From assembly GCA_017652265.1 (NCBI GenBank), contig JAGCBH010000055.1, forward strand, positions 1 to 61,157: a stretch of DNA of 61,157 nt, in the 5' to 3' direction. The translations under genes were made by a program, and so were the position numbers. This stretch comes from a bacterium (lineage in GTDB: Bacteria; Cyanobacteriota; Vampirovibrionia; Gastranaerophilales; Gastranaerophilaceae). Under the pieces are notes generated by a model, which was given only the letters and a program-made list of their open reading frames with translations, had not been told where the DNA came from and did no database searches. Positions 58,545 through 61,157 of this stretch are shown piece by piece. The first letter of the stretch is position 1, and every line of letters begins with the position of its first letter.

Positions 58545-59091
58545 ATTCAAATAATGTAGAAAATCTAAAAAAATTACTTGAAACGGATGATGTGTTTTCG
58601 GAAAAAATTTAGTAGTATCTAACCATACTCCTTAGAGACTAAGATACACATATCCCTAATCAACAGCTATGCACCTAAAGTACATAGCTTTTTTTTGCTT
58701 GCTGTATAAACCTCTGCAAAATAAAAAGCCCTATCAAATGATAGGGACATCGGAATTTTTTTTTAATTCCTCATGTGTAGAAGGTTAGTGTGTAGTAGGT
58801 AGTGTGTTAGTTTATATCTCGTGTTTATTTAAGTTGCTTTAATTTGTTATTGCTTACATGTATATAAAGTATTTTTTGAGTATATAATTGCTATATAATG
58901 TATTTTTTGTTACATATCTTTACAATAAAAATGAGTAAATTCTGTGCGTATGTGTGTATTATCAATGTCAACAAATATTTACAAAAAACTTTACAAATTG
59001 AAAAACTTCTGATATACATGACATATTGATTAATTTCGGATTTTATTAATTGATTTAGTTTGCAACAAAATCCGAGGATAGTAGTAAGGAT
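58545..59091. other. Long AT-rich gap between ffh and rpsA with two terminators and a leader hairpin
   Basis: No credible ORF. AGCTATG (58666-58672) pairs with CATAGCT (58684-58690) before T8: a terminator of a plus-strand transcript, perhaps a small RNA made from the region just upstream. CCCTATC/GATAGGG (58722-58739) followed by T5 on the minus strand terminates a leftward transcript. CTCGTGTTTATTTAA at 58818-58832 recurs at 51423. Region 58840-58990 is over 75% A+T and gives no further feature. Confidence 0.45.
58990..59075 (+). promoter_or_regulatory. rpsA promoter and leader hairpin
   Basis: TTTACA (58990-58995), 17-nt spacer, TATACA (59013-59018), start near 59025. The leader then has TCGGATTTT (59036-59044) pairing with AAAATCCGA (59067-59075), just upstream of the start region; the AAGGA adjoining the ATG is only one base away, so initiation may depend on GAGG at the hairpin base. 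S1 autoregulates its own translation in E. coli; this hairpin may serve that purpose. Confidence 0.5.
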
Positions 59092-60198
59092 ATGGTATCA
59101 AAAGAATTAAGTTTTGAGGAACTGTTAGCAAAATACGATTACAGTTTCAAACGTGGCAACCTTGTAAAAGGTACGGTATGTGGCTATGACAGTTATGGAG
59201 TATTGGTTGATATAGGTGCAAAAACTACAGCACTTGTTCCGACACGTGAAGCAGTTGATAAAGATGAGAATGTTGAAGAAAAGCTTGAAAAAGGTAAAGA
59301 ATATGAATTTTTAATTGTAAGAGAAGAAGATGAAGACGGCAGATTTTTGCTTTCATATAAAAAAGTTCAGAGTGCATATGCTTGGCAGGAACTTGAGAAA
59401 GCAAAAGCTGATGACGCAGTTATACTTGCGGAAGTTATGAATGTCGTTAAAGGCGGCTTGCTTGTTGAAGTTTCAGGGGTAAGAGGCTTTGTTCCGTCAT
59501 CTCAAATGTGCGCTAAAGACGCAAATGTAACGGTCGGAGATAAGATTGAACTGAAAATTTTGACTTTGGATACTACTCAGAACGCGTTTATTCTTTCAAG
59601 CAAAAAAGTTTATGATGACAGCGCTGAAGAGTCCAGAAAAAATATATTTTCACAGATTGAGGCCGGTCAGGTTGTTAAAGGTGATGTTGTCAGAATTACA
59701 GATTTTGGTGCGTTTATTGATTTGGGTGGTATTGACGGCTTGCTGCCGTTGTCTCAGCTTTCCTGGAAATGGATTGATCATCCGACGGATATTTTGAAAG
59801 TCGGAGACAAAATTGATGTTGAAGTTATTGCAGTTGATCACGATAAACAGAGAGTTTCTCTGAGCTTGAAATCTCTGGAACCGGATCCTTGGGTAGAGGC
59901 TGAAAAGAATATTAAAGCAGGCGATAAAGTAGAAGGTACAATTTCAAGAGTAAAACATTTCGGAGCATTTGTAGAAGTGTTCCCTGGCGTTGAAGCACTG
60001 TTGCCTCATGCAGAAGTTGAAGACTTGCAGTCAAAATCAGGTAAAATTTTGAATGTAGGTGATAAAGTTATGACTTACGTATTGAAATTTAATCCAAACG
60101 ATAAGAGAATTGCACTTACTTTTGATGAAAATAAACTGAAAGAAGACCAGTCGGCTGAAACCGCCGAAACGGCTGCCGAAACTGAAGCCGGTGAATAA
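59092..60198 (+). CDS. rpsA: 30S ribosomal protein S1 (four S1 repeats)
   Basis: 368 residues, shorter than the six-repeat E. coli form and close to the cyanobacterial length. S1 motifs at ~22-90, ~105-175, ~190-262 ([20 protein letters not shown], typical strand pattern) and ~275-345 ([20 protein letters not shown]). An acidic tail [14 protein letters not shown] ends it. Binds mRNA near the 30S platform. Acidic tail and fewer domains suggest a role different from E. coli S1 in leaderless or weak-SD messages, which are common here. Confidence 0.94.
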   Translation: MVSKELSFEELLAKYDYSFKRGNLVKGTVCGYDSYGVLVDIGAKTTALVPTREAVDKDENVEEKLEKGKEYEFLIVREEDEDGRFLLSYKKVQSAYAWQELEKAKADDAVILAEVMNVVKGGLLVEVSGVRGFVPSSQMCAKDANVTVGDKIELKILTLDTTQNAFILSSKKVYDDSAEESRKNIFSQIEAGQVVKGDVVRITDFGAFIDLGGIDGLLPLSQLSWKWIDHPTDILKVGDKIDVEVIAVDHDKQRVSLSLKSLEPDPWVEAEKNIKAGDKVEGTISRVKHFGAFVEVFPGVEALLPHAEVEDLQSKSGKILNVGDKVMTYVLKFNPNDKRIALTFDENKLKEDQSAETAETAAETEAGE

Positions 60199-60224
60199 TA
60201 TACGGTCAGATAGAGCATGCCCGC

Positions 60225-60431
60225 ATGAAAAGAATTGCAACCGTATTAATTCAGATATATCAGTGGTTTTCTAAGTTTACGCCGCCTCATTGCAGATTTT
60301 ACCCTACCTGCTCTGAGTATACGAAGCAGGCTATTTTGAAGTATGGCTTGGTTAAAGGCGGCTGGCTTGGCGTGAAGAGAATTTGCCGCTGTCATCCTGG
60401 TAATGAAGGCGGTTATGACCCTGTGCCATAA
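60225..60431 (+). CDS. yidD: YidD, membrane protein insertion efficiency factor
   Basis: 68 residues. [20 protein letters not shown] and [18 protein letters not shown] are the full YidD signature with its three conserved cysteines. Peripheral membrane protein helping YidC-dependent insertion; usually near rnpA-yidC, here next to rpsA and the rRNA operon. No Shine-Dalgarno visible; probably translated with rpsA. Confidence 0.93.
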   Translation: MKRIATVLIQIYQWFSKFTPPHCRFYPTCSEYTKQAILKYGLVKGGWLGVKRICRCHPGNEGGYDPVP

Positions 60432-60468
60432 TTCTTTCAAAAAATTTGAAAAAATATTAAAAAAATGC

Positions 60469-60497
60469 TTGACATTAAAATTTTTCTGTGGCAAAAT
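60469..60497 (+). promoter_or_regulatory. rRNA promoter P1
   Basis: TTGACA (60469-60474), 17-nt spacer, CAAAAT (60492-60497). An A/T-rich UP-element-like tract (60439-60467, A-runs every 8-10 bases) lies directly upstream. GC-poor discriminator. Confidence 0.65.
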
Positions 60498-60562
60498 ACT
60501 TTTTGCGATGCGAAAGCATTAGCCGAAAATTAAGATTTGTAAAAGCACATTTTATAATTAAG

Positions 60563-60590
60563 TTGACAACAAAAAGTCAGCGAATAGAAT
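60563..60590 (+). promoter_or_regulatory. rRNA promoter P2
   Basis: TTGACA (60563-60568), 16-nt spacer, TAGAAT (60585-60590), 94 bases downstream of P1, the tandem arrangement typical of rRNA operons. Confidence 0.6.
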
Positions 60591-60596
60591 GAAAAG

Positions 60597-60879
60597 AGCC
60601 GAGATAGCGATTGATACGGGCGACCGAAAGGTGTCAGTATGTGGTTAAGTGGCGACAGATAATAGAATGTCGCAGTTTTAGGACCGAAAAGGTTATCTTA
60701 AAAGCGAATACAAACAGTAACGCACATTGAAAACAGAATAGCGAAAGACAAAGAATAACTTGTTAATTCTAGTAGAAAATGATTCAAAAGAACAGACGCG
60801 AACGTAAGTTAGCGTAGATTAAATAAATTCGAGCAGAATAGGTGCTAGCCGCACTTATTTGAAGGAATAAACTTTTCTG
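60597..60879 (+). promoter_or_regulatory. rRNA operon leader
   Basis: Contains a GNRA-capped hairpin ACC-GAAA-GGT (60622-60632) within GATAC/GTGTC, a stem GCGACA/TGTCGC (60652-60673) and a second ACC-GAAAA-GGT (60683-60693). The right end probably forms part of the RNase III stem around 16S, whose 3' strand is outside the window. A clear boxA is not seen. Confidence 0.55.
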
Positions 60880-61157
60880 ACAATGGAGAGTTTGATCATG
60901 GCTCAGGACGAACGCTGGCGGCGTGCTTCATACATGCAAGTCGAACGAGAATCTCTAGCTTGCTAGAGAGGAAAGTGGCGGACGGGTGAGTAAAATGTAG
61001 GTAATCTGCCTTTAAGCGGGGGACAACAGTTGGAAACGATTGCTAATACCCCATATGAGATTAGTTGAGATATTAATCTTGAAAACTCCGGTGCTTAGAG
61101 ATGAGCCTGCATCTGATTAGCTAGTTGGGGGTGTAATGGACCACCAAGGCGACGATC
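60880..61157 (+). rRNA. rrs: 16S ribosomal RNA, 5' part (truncated by window end)
   Basis: GAGAGTTTGATCATGGCTCA (60886-60905) is the universal 27F site, followed by GGACGAACGCTGGCGGCGTG, CATGCAAGTCGAACG, GGCGGACGGGTGAGTAA and ACCACCAAGGCGACGATC. E. coli position 1 aligns to 60880. About 278 of some 1500 bases are present; the rest lies beyond the window. Confidence 0.98.

Overview
The window is low-GC bacterial DNA (stops TAA, TAG and TGA all used; standard code) and looks like chromosomal sequence of a Gastranaerophilales/Vampirovibrionia ('Melainabacteria', non-photosynthetic sister group of Cyanobacteria). The reasons are: a pilin-like protein with a KRFA/FTLAEVL leader, a Ski2/HelY-type RNA helicase and MlaE/MlaF pair of the kind kept in Cyanobacteria, an S1 protein with only four S1 repeats, many orphan proteins that share a short N-terminal signature, and a 16S rRNA 5' end without close resemblance to Proteobacteria or Firmicutes. 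The taxonomic call is inference from memory; no database was searched.

Layout. 1-3.5 kb: a Bax-inhibitor-like membrane protein, an orphan protein and lepA. 3.5-13.4 kb: the S10-spc ribosomal protein cluster, in canonical order S10-L3-L4-L23-L2-S19-L22-S3-L16-L29-S17-L14-L24-L5-S14, then a terminator, a glutaredoxin and a ribbon-helix-helix gene, a second terminator, and S8-L6-L18. S5, L30, L15 and SecY, which normally follow, are absent; mnmA comes next. 14.5-19.5 kb: an accessory stretch with an ATLF-like metalloprotease, a gene remnant, a GNAT protein, tRNA-Glu(CUC) and tRNA-Gly(CCC) flanking a tRNA-derived palindrome, a methyltransferase-like membrane protein and a pilin-like gene. 19.9-27.6 kb: dcw-type wall genes murF-mraY-murD-ftsW, an orphan gene, murG and folC. 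27.6-35.4 kb: a glycosyltransferase, lineage orphans, a DUF374 acyltransferase, a D-Ala-D-Ala carboxypeptidase, an Fsr-like transporter and a TRL-like secreted protein. 35.5-41.3 kb: def-fmt-aroH, convergent with an slt-nadD-yqeK-HerA-like operon. 41.4-47.3 kb: the RNA helicase and dnaE. 47.6-58.5 kb: mlaFE, pnuC, orphan, TPR and coiled-coil proteins, a CHASE2-GGDEF diguanylate cyclase preceded by an unlisted 49-codon ORF, a glycosyltransferase and ffh. 59.1-61.2 kb: rpsA, yidD and the start of an rRNA operon with two promoters; the 16S gene runs off the end.

Together the genes cover ribosome assembly and translation (r-proteins, LepA, Def, Fmt, MnmA, SRP54, S1, rRNA), peptidoglycan precursor synthesis and remodelling (MurF, MraY, MurD, MurG, FtsW, DacB-like, SLT), outer-envelope lipid handling (MlaEF, DUF374) and cofactors (NadD, PnuC, FolC). 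The most interesting signals are regulatory or repetitive rather than a new enzyme system: (1) about eight genes have a -10 box 5-7 nt before the start codon and no Shine-Dalgarno, i.e. probable leaderless mRNAs; (2) a family of hairpin repeats lies inside r-protein transcripts, after dnaE and inside a duplicated tRNA-Glu 3' half; (3) a compact three-way-junction-like RNA lies between rpsJ and rplC; (4) a 16-31 bp element recurs upstream of three adjacent minus-strand genes; (5) several unrelated orphan proteins share a short N-terminal signature.
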